A program made the position numbers and the translations under genes. A stretch of 64,000 nucleotides of DNA from CAVVIO01 sp963748095 (GTDB lineage: Bacteria > Bacteroidota > Bacteroidia > Bacteroidales > UBA10428): the NCBI GenBank assembly GCA_963748095.1, contig CAVVIO010000068.1, positions 16,759 to 80,758 on the forward strand. The letters are read 5' to 3'. How positions within the stretch are numbered: position 1 is the first letter of the stretch; each line of letters begins with the position of its first letter. The notes under the pieces are model-generated. The model had not been told where the DNA came from, ran no database searches, and saw nothing but the letters and a program-made list of their open reading frames with translations. Positions 26,558-33,370 of this stretch are shown piece after piece.

Positions 26558-26627
26558 AAAACCAAAATCCCCTACCTAAGCCTAGTTTACCTGAATAACC
26601 CGTACAACAAATAAACAAAAACAGCCG

Positions 26628-27005
26628 TTAAACCGGAGCTTTCTTCCACACTGCTATAAACAGCAATATCCAACCGGCGATAAAACTTAATCCGCCAACG
26701 GGAGTGATCGCCCCCAGCCATTTGATGCCGGTGATGGCCAGGACATATAAACTACCGGAAAAAAGTATAATCCCGGCGGCCAGGCAAACAGCCGACCAGT
26801 TGATAAGGGAAGATGGCATGTGAATAGCCAGCACGCCAACCAGCATCAATCCCAAAGCATGGTAAAAGTGATATTCCACGCCGGTTTTATACACCTGCAT
26901 CATATCCTCACTTAGTCTGGCTTTAAGGGCGTGAGCGCCAAAAGCACCAAAAACAACTGCCAGCGCCAGCATCAGTGCAGCTGTCAAAAGTATTGTTTTG
27001 CTCAT
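26628..27005 (-). CDS. DUF423 family membrane protein
   Basis: The 125-residue protein has four transmembrane helices (about 5-24, 46-63, 70-90, 98-120). The motif FGAFGAHALKARLS near residues 19-32 and the VEYHFYHALGLML helix are diagnostic of DUF423 (YwdK/YgdD) proteins. Function is unknown. It is a core-type gene sitting between repeat-rich accessory segments, and its composition resembles the rest of the genome rather than the AT-rich island. Confidence 0.9.
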   Translation of the reverse strand: MSKTILLTAALMLALAVVFGAFGAHALKARLSEDMMQVYKTGVEYHFYHALGLMLVGVLAIHMPSSLINWSAVCLAAGIILFSGSLYVLAITGIKWLGAITPVGGLSFIAGWILLFIAVWKKAPV

Positions 27006-27069
27006 TTTTATTGAATTGTGATTTTACCTGTGATAACAACGCACAACGGGATTTGTTAAAATGGGTATC

Positions 27070-27110
27070 CACCACATGGCGCAAGTCTGTGACTTGTGCT
27101 CTCTCCGTAG
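27070..27110 (-). repeat. REP copy adjoining a RAYT 3' remnant
   Basis: The palindrome (loop TGT) is followed by TCTCTCCGTAGCAC-type sequence and then, 13 bp on, the stop codon of the RAYT remnant at 27123. The same order and spacing recur at 27951-28001. Confidence 0.85.
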
Positions 27111-27122
27111 CACAAAATGCCC

Positions 27123-27266
27123 CTACTCAAGCATAACCTTAACCAATCCTTTTTCACCTGCATAATCCCTGGCACTGCTGTACGGATAATCAATTGCATT
27201 TTCCACAAAACCCGATTGTACTGATAACTTATTGATATCCTGCCATCCATCCGTAACACTACTCTT
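27123..27266 (-). pseudogene. RAYT transposase C-terminal remnant (1)
   Basis: The minus frame ending at the stop 27123-27125 reads SGFVENAIDYPYSSARDYAG and then EKGLVKVMLE. The D/E-Y-P-Y-S-S-A-R-D-Y-A-G-E-K-G block is the hallmark C-terminus of REP-associated (IS200-like Y1) transposases. Only about 45 residues remain. The catalytic domain is absent. Its 3' flank is a REP copy, the classical location of REPs next to their transposase. Confidence 0.85.
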
Positions 27267-27393
27267 CATCCTGAAATTTGCTTTTTACTGCATTATCGCT
27301 TACATTTAATTGCTGAATGACAATTAAAAACTCAGGATAATTTTTTAGTTGCAGGCAAACAAGGTTTAAACCGGATTAAATTGATTAAATCAG

Positions 27394-27401
27394 TAAATTT
27401 G
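27394..27401 (+). promoter_or_regulatory. Candidate -7 element of the toxin-antitoxin pair
   Basis: TAAATTTG is a perfect TAnnTTTG match 16 bp before the antitoxin start at 27418, which would give a very short leader. No clear -33 TTTG lies at the usual spacing, so this is a weak call. Confidence 0.4.
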
Positions 27402-27417
27402 TAAAAAGATTGAAATT

Positions 27418-27660
27418 ATGAATACTATAGAATTAAAAAAGAATTTTCATAGCTTGATTGACAGTATTGAAAATGAGAGCCTGTTAATGAGTTTTTATGA
27501 TATTATTAAATCAAAGACAAAATCAAAAGACGGACAACTTTGGGGTCGATTGAATAAAGATGAACAGGAGGAATTATTAATTGCTTTTGAGGAAAGCGAG
27601 AACCCTGATAATTTGATTGATAATGAAAAGATGAAAAAAAAGCATGGTAAATGGCTTTAG
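27418..27660 (+). CDS. Antitoxin of a type II toxin-antitoxin system
   Basis: This 80-residue acidic-basic helical protein (MNTIELKKNFHSLIDSIENE start, LNKDEQEELLIAFEESENPD core) is typical of Bacteroidota addiction-module antitoxins encoded ahead of ParE/RelE toxins. It should bind and neutralise the toxin and repress the operon. It overlaps the toxin gene by 10 bp. Sequence family name is uncertain; the assignment rests on size, composition and partner. Confidence 0.75.
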   Translation: MNTIELKKNFHSLIDSIENESLLMSFYDIIKSKTKSKDGQLWGRLNKDEQEELLIAFEESENPDNLIDNEKMKKKHGKWL

Positions 27661-27947
27661 AGGTAAAATGGTCAATAAGAGCTGATAGAAAATTTGATAA
27701 AATTCTCGACTATTTATTAACAGAATGGGGTGACCGGGTAACAAGGAATTTTGTTAAAAAGGTTTATGACTTTTTGGAAATATTATCAGAATATCCGGAA
27801 ATCGGATCAATTGAAAATAAAGAAAAAGGTATAAGAGGATTTACGATCGTAAAACAAATAACTTTGTTTTATAGGATTAAAGAAGAAACAATAATATTAC
27901 TTGATTTTTTTGACAACAGACAAAATCCCAAAAAGAAAAGATTTTAA
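27651..27947 (+). CDS. ParE/RelE-family toxin
   Basis: The 98-residue protein has the ParE/RelE fold pattern: VKWSIRADRKFDKILDYLLTEWG, then the helix FVKKVYDFLEILSEYPEIGS and a final sheet RGFTIVKQITLFYRIKEETIILLDFFDNRQNPKK. The F-F-D-N-R-Q-N-P-x-K end is characteristic of ParE-type gyrase inhibitors in Bacteroidota. The target cannot be told from sequence (gyrase versus mRNA). It is followed 3 bp later by a REP copy and a RAYT remnant. Confidence 0.85.
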   Translation: MALEVKWSIRADRKFDKILDYLLTEWGDRVTRNFVKKVYDFLEILSEYPEIGSIENKEKGIRGFTIVKQITLFYRIKEETIILLDFFDNRQNPKKKRF

Positions 27948-27950
27948 ATC

Positions 27951-27991
27951 CATGGCGCAAGTCTGCGACTTGTGCCCTCTCCGTAGCACTA
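27951..27991 (-). repeat. REP copy touching the toxin gene end
   Basis: The palindrome (loop TGC here, GGCGCAAGTC and GACTTGTGCC arms) starts 3 bp after the ParE stop and is followed by CTCTCCGTAGCACT, the same 3' junction as the copy at 27070. Confidence 0.85.
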
Positions 27992-27998
27992 AATGCCC

Positions 27999-28065
27999 CT
28001 ACATAAGCGTTACCTTAACTAATTCTTTTTCTCCCGTATAATCTCTGGCGGCACTGGGCAAGGGC
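27999..28065 (-). pseudogene. RAYT transposase C-terminal remnant (2)
   Basis: The minus frame ending at 27999-28001 reads SAARDYTGEKELVKVTLM, matching the last 18 residues of the first remnant at 27123 with a few substitutions. Everything upstream is lost. Like remnant 1 it abuts a REP copy, so toxin-antitoxin genes lie between two RAYT scars. Confidence 0.8.
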
Positions 28066-28404
28066 AGGTTGCCACATTTAGCATGAACATTATTTGTAGT
28101 ACGGGCGCGCAAGCCGGCAAAACGGGAGACCTGGAAGGGTGTGAATGTTGCAATGCTTAGAATTTTAATAAAGGGGCTTGCCTTTAGCGTAAACGGGTAT
28201 GTAGCAAAAGTACATGTAGTAGAGTTCCGGATAACAGAGAGAGGGAAGGCTTTCCCTTTAAAGCCTGTCCTGCTATGGCGGGAGGGATTCGTTTTGCCCG
28301 TCCGGCATAGATAATTTATTTGTCATTTCAAATTTAAACTAATCATTCATACGTTTATAATAATCAAAATTTAGTAATAATCTGTCAAGCTATTTTAGGG
28401 GAAG
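28066..28404. other. Intergenic region without a recognisable gene
   Basis: No gene, RNA or clear repeat family is recognised. Short mirrored words are present (AAGGCTTTCCCTTTAAAGCC near 28244 and GCCTGTCCTGC...GGCGGGAGG, which recalls the CCTGTCCCGC hairpin found near 51080). Confidence 0.4.
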
Positions 28405-28608
28405 TCACGTCCCAAACTCGTCAGCCGTATACCTGAACTCGTCAGATACGTACCTGAACTCGTCAGTCGCGTACCCAAACTCGTCAGCCGTATACCTGAA
28501 CTCCTCAGATGCGTACCTGAACTCCTCAGACACATACAAGAACCCGTCAGACGCACTCCGGATGCTGTCAATCGTGTTCCGGATACTGTCAACGCACTCC
28601 GGGATCAC
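28405..28608 (-). repeat. 21-bp tandem repeat encoding heptads (small ORF)
   Basis: Six near-identical 21-bp units (plus-strand consensus CCTGAACTCGTCAGATACGT plus A) run from about 28411 to 28536, followed by three more degenerate units to about 28600. On the minus strand a 67-codon ORF reads seven-residue repeats such as DEFRYTA, DEFGYAT, EEFRYAS and DSIRNTI, an a/d-type pattern that could form an amphipathic helix or coiled coil. Because units are exact multiples of 3, frame survives unit gain or loss. Whether it is expressed is unknown; no promoter is evident. Confidence 0.7.
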
Positions 28609-28640
28609 TAATAATCAAACGCCCATTCCTTCGGATAAAC

Positions 28641-29690
28641 CTAAAACTCAAAAGGCTGAATGGTTGAATTCACCACCTGATCATACTGATCTACAGTCTG
28701 CAGGTACACTTTGTAAAATCCGATGTCTTCTGTTCTGATCCTGCGCGTAAGCAACTGGTCATTGACTGTTATTTCCCACCCGGAAGTCCGGACCGCACCA
28801 TCAGGAACCAGCACCCCGCTTTCATAGCTGTACGGCTGAAAATCATATTTTATACGGATACTGTTACCTTCTCCGTGCAGATTGTCCCGCATAGAATAAC
28901 CGATTTGCTGATTCGCAAAATGCTGGTTTTTCACGTGCATTATCTCGTATCCCGTTTCAGCTTCACCGGGGGTGTACTTATACACTTTCATACCGGTAAC
29001 CTGTCCTTTAAATTCATGCAGACCCCTGGCAAATCCCACAAAACCTTTACCGATCATTAGTATTGTTTCGAGCGAATCGCCCCTGTTTTTATCAACCTGC
29101 TTTGTTACATCCCCAAAAAACAACTGCGCGGAATCAGCGAAAAATGCGCTGGGAAAGGAATTGACGATGTTATTGCCTTCCTTCAGCTGAAGAATGATCC
29201 CTTCGGGCCTTTTATCGAGCACAAATGTATAGTCCTCACCCGATACAACCGGGAAATAAGTATCCCTGCAATACAGGGGGTAACGGTCGTAACATATGGT
29301 ATAAAAAAGGTTTTCGACCGGGAAAGGAATTACATTGTAATGCCCTATTTCCACTACCAGGTGAAACTGTGTTTCTTCCACGGCATCATCCTCGCTGTTT
29401 TTATTAATGGATCCATAGTACAATAAGGGCATAAACGAGGTCAAGGCTCCCCCGTTGTACCGGAAACCAATCTCTATTCTTCCGTAGGACAATTGCCTGA
29501 GGTCAGCAGGAATATCCGCTTCCCTGTAAATACCCGGCGAAAAATCACGGATCAGCGCCTCACTGAACCCGATATTTTTATAGGAACCCGTATAATCGCT
29601 GATGATAAGGTTTTCGGCATCCTTTTCATTGTTACAGGCGCCAAGCAGGATAATAAGGAAAGAAAGGACTGCATAACAAATATATTTCAT
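28641..29690 (-). CDS. Lipoprotein of unknown function
   Basis: This 349-residue lipoprotein has the signal MKYICYAVLSFLIILLGACN with the lipidated Cys19 in the lipobox LGAC. The remainder is rich in beta strands and aromatic residues (YGRIEIGFRYNGGALTSF, LFYTICYDRYPLYC). A central segment (QLFFGDVTKQV...KGQVTGMKVYKY) is reminiscent of LamG-like folds, but I cannot assign it. It is 12 bp downstream of the next lipoprotein gene, so the two form an operon. Confidence 0.6.
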   Translation of the reverse strand: MKYICYAVLSFLIILLGACNNEKDAENLIISDYTGSYKNIGFSEALIRDFSPGIYREADIPADLRQLSYGRIEIGFRYNGGALTSFMPLLYYGSINKNSEDDAVEETQFHLVVEIGHYNVIPFPVENLFYTICYDRYPLYCRDTYFPVVSGEDYTFVLDKRPEGIILQLKEGNNIVNSFPSAFFADSAQLFFGDVTKQVDKNRGDSLETILMIGKGFVGFARGLHEFKGQVTGMKVYKYTPGEAETGYEIMHVKNQHFANQQIGYSMRDNLHGEGNSIRIKYDFQPYSYESGVLVPDGAVRTSGWEITVNDQLLTRRIRTEDIGFYKVYLQTVDQYDQVVNSTIQPFEF

Positions 29691-29702
29691 AATCCAGGCT
29701 GT

Positions 29703-30512
29703 TTATCCTTCTTCACCGTAGATGTATTCGAGACCGTTCACCTTCACCGGATAGCCAAGTTCATTGTACTCATACGTGTAATCGACCGTGTAGGAGCTTT
29801 CCTCTCCCGAATAATAACTGATGGTTATCTGCCGGGTAATATTATTCTCATTTGTATTCCTTCCGGGGGTTCCTTCCACAGCGAATACCTTAAAGGGATT
29901 ATTCTTATCATCGTATAAATAGAGCGTTTTTGATTGCAGACTGGCAGTGCCGCCGTCTTCCATGTAATAAAATTTCTCTTCGGATACGTTTCCGTTGTTG
30001 TTATAAAGATAGGTGCGATAATATGTTAATTGATCCTGTGGATTATATAAACTGATCTTCACTACTTTATTGTTCTCATACTCGTATTCTTCATAATTCA
30101 TCAGCACCTTGTTATCATTATCCATGTAGTAATACCTTTTCGTGTCGAAGGTTCCCGCTTCCGTATAATCAAATTCCGTTATCTGCCCTACTTTCGCTTT
30201 TCGCGGATCGTCGCCTGCTTCAAAATCCGTTCCCGGTATAATGGCACAACTCAGCGGATTCAGCGACTGGGCGATCTCGATCTTTGTGAGCCGGTTTTGT
30301 TCGTCATACAGAAACTTACGATAGGAAAAAAGCTGCACGTGTTCAAAAATACCGCCGGTATTGTAATAGGTAAAAACCTCCATATCACTTTCGGCCGTTT
30401 TGATCTGCCGCAATAATGTATTGCTCTGATAATCCTCGTATACCGTTTCTTTTTCTTTCTCACAGGAACCAAGGAACAGTACAAGCATTGCAGGAATAAG
30501 TAATCTTTTCAT
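29703..30512 (-). CDS. Lipoprotein with YD-repeat-like segments
   Basis: This 269-residue lipoprotein has the signal MKRLLIPAMLVLFLGSCEKE, with lipobox LGSC. The mature chain has repeated Y-D/Y-N strands with asparagine turns (YRKFLYDEQNRLTKIEI, YEYENNKVVKISLYNPQD, YLYNNNGNVSEEKFYY, YLYDDKNNPFKVFAVEG) as in RHS/YD-repeat or DUF4595-like proteins, which form beta-rich surface modules. It is the first gene of the two-gene lipoprotein operon, divergent from hgcA. Confidence 0.65.
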   Translation of the reverse strand: MKRLLIPAMLVLFLGSCEKEKETVYEDYQSNTLLRQIKTAESDMEVFTYYNTGGIFEHVQLFSYRKFLYDEQNRLTKIEIAQSLNPLSCAIIPGTDFEAGDDPRKAKVGQITEFDYTEAGTFDTKRYYYMDNDNKVLMNYEEYEYENNKVVKISLYNPQDQLTYYRTYLYNNNGNVSEEKFYYMEDGGTASLQSKTLYLYDDKNNPFKVFAVEGTPGRNTNENNITRQITISYYSGEESSYTVDYTYEYNELGYPVKVNGLEYIYGEEG

Positions 30513-30580
30513 GTGTGTAGTGTTTAAATTGTTCTACCTAAGATGATTTTCAGGGGAAAAAGGTTGCTTTATAAAATAAA

Positions 30581-30595
30581 GTTGTATATTGCAAC
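30581..30595. promoter_or_regulatory. Candidate operator/promoter palindrome upstream of hgcA
   Basis: The 15-bp sequence GTTGTATATTGCAAC has GTTG/CAAC arms around an AT centre, the form of many MarR operators, and lies 26 bp before the hgcA start. A partial TAnnTTTG-like string (TATATTGC) overlaps it, so binding here could block transcription. The MarR gene at the operon end is the natural candidate regulator. Confidence 0.4.
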
Positions 30596-30620
30596 AGTTT
30601 AATATTACAACTAATATATT

Positions 30621-31625
30621 ATGAATAATAATTCAATAGCCATTCCCGGTGTTTTTCCGGATTGGAATTTATCGGATTACTTCGGGTCTTTAAAGGTGCG
30701 GTTATCCATCGGCCGAAATAATTACAGGGTTGAACCCGGGGTATACAGGCTGGGGAATCCGGATGAAAATTCGGATGTATTTGTATCCGCAAATTATAAA
30801 CTCAGTTTTGATGTGCTGCGAAAAAATTTAAAAGGCATGAATGCCTGGATCCTGGTGCTGGACACAAAAGGTGTTAATGTCTGGTGTGCAGCCGGTAAAG
30901 GAACATTCGGGACCAATGAACTGATTCACCGGATCAACCTTCACCACTTACATACCCTGGTTTCACACAGGCGGTTGATCCTTCCGCAACTCGGAGCCCC
31001 CGGAGTTGCAGCGCATGTTGTTAAAAAAGAGACGGGATTTACTGTAAAATATGGTCCCGTGAGGGCTTCTGACATAAGCCAATATGTTGAAAGCAGGTGC
31101 AAAGCCAGTGAAACTATGCGCCGTGTGCGTTTTAATTTTAAAGACCGGCTTATAACTTCTCCGGTTGAGATCATGAATTCATTGTGGCAGATAGCACTGA
31201 TAATCCTTGCATTTCTGGTTCTTTCGGGTTTATCATCATCAGGTTATTCACTGGAAACAGTCAGGCATGTAGGATTGAAAGATACCCTGATAATTCTGAC
31301 GGCTTACCTCTCGGGAACGTTTTTAACTCCTGTGCTCCTGCCCTGGATACCCTCACGGTATTTTGCAGGTAAAGGTATTTTTATCCAGGCCCTTGTATTT
31401 CTGCTACTGGTAATTTCAGTACCGGGAAAACTTCCCCTGATCAGTTTACTGGCCTGGTTCCTGATGTCAGTTGCTTTATCCTCGTACCTTGCCATGAATT
31501 TTACCGGTGCAAGTACATTTACTTCGCTATCGGGAGTTAAAAAAGAACTGAAGCTGTTCATTCCGGTTCAGTTGTCAGCTGTAATAACAGGATTTATTTT
31601 ATATGTTGTTTCAAAATTTGTATAA
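30621..31625 (+). CDS. hgcA: Mercury methylation corrinoid protein HgcA
   Basis: This 334-residue protein combines a corrinoid-binding domain (about 10-170) with five C-terminal transmembrane helices (about 188-206, 220-242, 250-270, 275-297, 310-333). The diagnostic cap-helix motif N(V/I)WCAxGK is complete: Asn86-Val-Trp-Cys89-Ala-Ala-Gly-Lys93, followed by GTFGT. In HgcA the Cys ligates cobalt from below and allows transfer of a methyl group to Hg(II), giving methylmercury at the inner membrane. hgcB follows by 2 bp. Length matches characterised HgcA. The call is firm. Confidence 0.96.
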   Translation: MNNNSIAIPGVFPDWNLSDYFGSLKVRLSIGRNNYRVEPGVYRLGNPDENSDVFVSANYKLSFDVLRKNLKGMNAWILVLDTKGVNVWCAAGKGTFGTNELIHRINLHHLHTLVSHRRLILPQLGAPGVAAHVVKKETGFTVKYGPVRASDISQYVESRCKASETMRRVRFNFKDRLITSPVEIMNSLWQIALIILAFLVLSGLSSSGYSLETVRHVGLKDTLIILTAYLSGTFLTPVLLPWIPSRYFAGKGIFIQALVFLLLVISVPGKLPLISLLAWFLMSVALSSYLAMNFTGASTFTSLSGVKKELKLFIPVQLSAVITGFILYVVSKFV

Positions 31626-31627
31626 CA

Positions 31628-31921
31628 ATGGATAATCAGATGTATTTAAAAGATGTGGTAACGCTTGCCCTGGATCCTTTGTTGTGTAACGGATGCGGAA
31701 TGTGTGTGACAGTTTGCCCGCACCGGGTATTTCAGCTGGTAAATAAAAAAGCCGCTATCACGAATAAGGATAAATGCATGGAATGTGGCGCCTGTTCCGT
31801 AAATTGCGAGCAGAATGCCATAACCGTTAATAGTGGTGTTGGTTGTGCTGCTGCCCTGATAAACAGCAGGATTAAAAAAACGGAGCCTGCCTGCGGATGT
31901 GGTAGTGCGCAATGTAATTAA
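31628..31921 (+). CDS. hgcB: Mercury methylation ferredoxin HgcB
   Basis: This 97-residue ferredoxin has two [4Fe-4S] motifs: Cys20, 23, 26, 30 (CNGCGMCVTVCP) and Cys50, 53, 56, 60 (CMECGACSVNC; the family form is CMECGAC). The extra HgcB cysteine is present at position 73 (SGVGCAAAL), and the tail carries three more, Cys89, 91 and 96 (ACGCGSAQC). HgcB reduces the corrinoid of HgcA and its tail cysteines are thought to hand over Hg(II). It starts 2 bp after hgcA, so the genes are cotranscribed and translationally coupled. Confidence 0.95.
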   Translation: MDNQMYLKDVVTLALDPLLCNGCGMCVTVCPHRVFQLVNKKAAITNKDKCMECGACSVNCEQNAITVNSGVGCAAALINSRIKKTEPACGCGSAQCN

Positions 31922-31936
31922 AATAAAACAAGAATT

Positions 31937-32383
31937 ATGGAACAGGAGAAAATCAGAAAGTTCAGGGATACTATCAGGAAGTTTGAAAGGGAAATGTTTT
32001 TTCAGAATAACCTTTCCTGCTGCACCGGGGTAACACTGGCCCAGTGCCATACACTCCTTGAAATTGAGAATAAGGGAGTTATTTCCGTTACCGAACTTGC
32101 AAATTGCATGTCGCTCGATAAAAGTACCGTCAGCAGAACGATCGACAGCCTGGTAAATAAAGGACTTATAAACCGGGAAATACCTTCCGATAACCGCAGA
32201 ATAGCTCAGATCAGTCTAACAGAAGAAGGACAACGGACCTGTAATGATATCAACTCCAGAAATGACCGGTATATTCATGATAATTTATCCATTTTTACCG
32301 GTATGGAACAAAAGGAATTACTGAAGTTATTTGAAAAAATAACAAACAATATGATCCAATTGAGAAAAACAAATCAGGGCTGA
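31937..32383 (+). CDS. MarR-family regulator with N-terminal cysteines
   Basis: This 148-residue winged-helix protein has the HTH at about 58-90 (VTELANCMSLDKSTVSRTID) and the wing SDNRRIAQISLTEEG. Before the HTH lies NLSCCTGVTLAQCHTLLEIE, with Cys28, Cys29 and Cys37, plus Cys near 95. Such clusters suggest thiol or metal(loid) sensing. It begins 15 bp after hgcB on the same strand, so it is very probably part of the hgcAB transcript and its regulator. Which ligand it senses, Hg(II), arsenite or another thiophile, is not known. Confidence 0.88.
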   Translation: MEQEKIRKFRDTIRKFEREMFFQNNLSCCTGVTLAQCHTLLEIENKGVISVTELANCMSLDKSTVSRTIDSLVNKGLINREIPSDNRRIAQISLTEEGQRTCNDINSRNDRYIHDNLSIFTGMEQKELLKLFEKITNNMIQLRKTNQG

Positions 32384-32410
32384 ATGTTGTAATAAGAATT
32401 GAATAATCAT

Positions 32411-32437
32411 TATAGCGAGTCTGTGACTTGTGCCTTA
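32411..32437 (-). repeat. Truncated REP copy downstream of marR
   Basis: A partial palindrome (GCGAGTC-TGT-GACTTGTGCC) keeps the TGT loop and right arm. The left arm is damaged. It is the furthest right copy of the family in the window. Confidence 0.65.
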
Positions 32438-32526
32438 TACTTTAATACAGGAATAAACCTAAATTCTGCTATAAAACCTCTTTAAAAGCAAAAACCCCCA
32501 CCAGGCAGGCCTAAGTCGTGTGGAAA

Positions 32527-32904
32527 CTACTCCTTCGATTTCTTTTCCGATAACTTAAGCATCGATTCCAACATCTTTGTAAGATCGTCCTCATACTTAT
32601 TTACCATATCAATAGTAAGATCATTTGCTGCTATCCAAATCAACTTATTTTCTTCATCATTGGTAGTAACAAAAGTCAGGTTCTTCACCTTTTTTTTAAA
32701 TACTATTCGAAGCGCAATCTTGTTATCGTTAATAACACTTAACTTTTTATCACCCTGGGTAATTGAATTTCCGCTGGTAATCGTTTTAAAGTTCTGTACC
32801 ATTTCATTAAACATGGGTTGATATGAAGGTGGCAATGTCTGACAAAAGCTGTTAGCTGCAAACAGAATAAGGCTAAGGGTTATAAGTATCTTTGATATCT
32901 TCAT
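32527..32904 (-). CDS. Small secreted protein of unknown function
   Basis: This 125-residue protein has a signal peptide (about 1-21, ending ANSFCQ). The mature part alternates strands (KKLSVINDNKIALRIVFKKK, NLTFVTTNDEENKLIWIAAN) and ends in a charged helix (EDDLTKMLESMLKLSEKKSK). No family is recognised. It is isolated between marR and the RHS immunity candidate. Confidence 0.6.
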   Translation of the reverse strand: MKISKILITLSLILFAANSFCQTLPPSYQPMFNEMVQNFKTITSGNSITQGDKKLSVINDNKIALRIVFKKKVKNLTFVTTNDEENKLIWIAANDLTIDMVNKYEDDLTKMLESMLKLSEKKSKE

Positions 32905-33105
32905 GACTTTATAGATTAAATAAAAGCCTAAATTAAAAATTATTTTAGTGTTATAAAATTGAAATCAGTAACAAAATACAAAATAATTGGATTTGTTTAC
33001 GGGGATCAGGGAGATTACCACATAGTCGTTCCTCCTCACAATGACATTGGAATAGTGGATTGTTTTAATTGTTGTTCCTCCTTACTCGCATGGATAACTG
33101 ATCAA
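32905..33105. other. Short intergenic region with a dispersed-repeat fragment
   Basis: Words GGGAGATTACCACATAGTCG and CCTCCTCACAATGACATT at about 33009-33050 resemble half of the palindrome at 21741-21893. No gene is seen. Confidence 0.4.
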
Positions 33106-33370
33106 TCAGTGCTCTTCCGATAATTCCATCAGTTGTTTTATCACTTCTTCATCGAGGCAATACCTCCTTCAGTTTCTTTACGGTTCTCTGGTTAAAACCG
33201 CTCGATGATCTTCCTTTTTTCAACAGGAATATATCCTGCAGGAGATCGTCGATGATAATCCAGTCCTTATCTGTCATCAGCTCCTTTTCGGTTTTGTTTC
33301 CTGCACGGGCCCATCCGTCGATATCGCCGTCGTAATTTTTATAGATGTTTATTTTCTCTTTTGTGATCAT
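33106..33370 (-). CDS. Candidate immunity protein of the RHS toxin, frameshifted
   Basis: The first frame (start 33370, MITKEKINIYKNYDGDIDGW) gives 73 residues ending at 33149. A one-base shift near 33165 continues as YCLDEEVIKQLMELSEEH to a stop at 33106, for a total near 87 residues. The start ATG overlaps the RHS toxin stop by 4 bp (ATGA), the standard place for a polymorphic-toxin immunity gene. No known immunity family is recognised. Removing one G restores a single frame, so the break may be a sequencing error. Confidence 0.55.

Noticed and set aside
28405..28608. CRISPR array
   Set aside because: The 21-bp units are contiguous without unique spacers and keep codon phase; it is a coding-type minisatellite.
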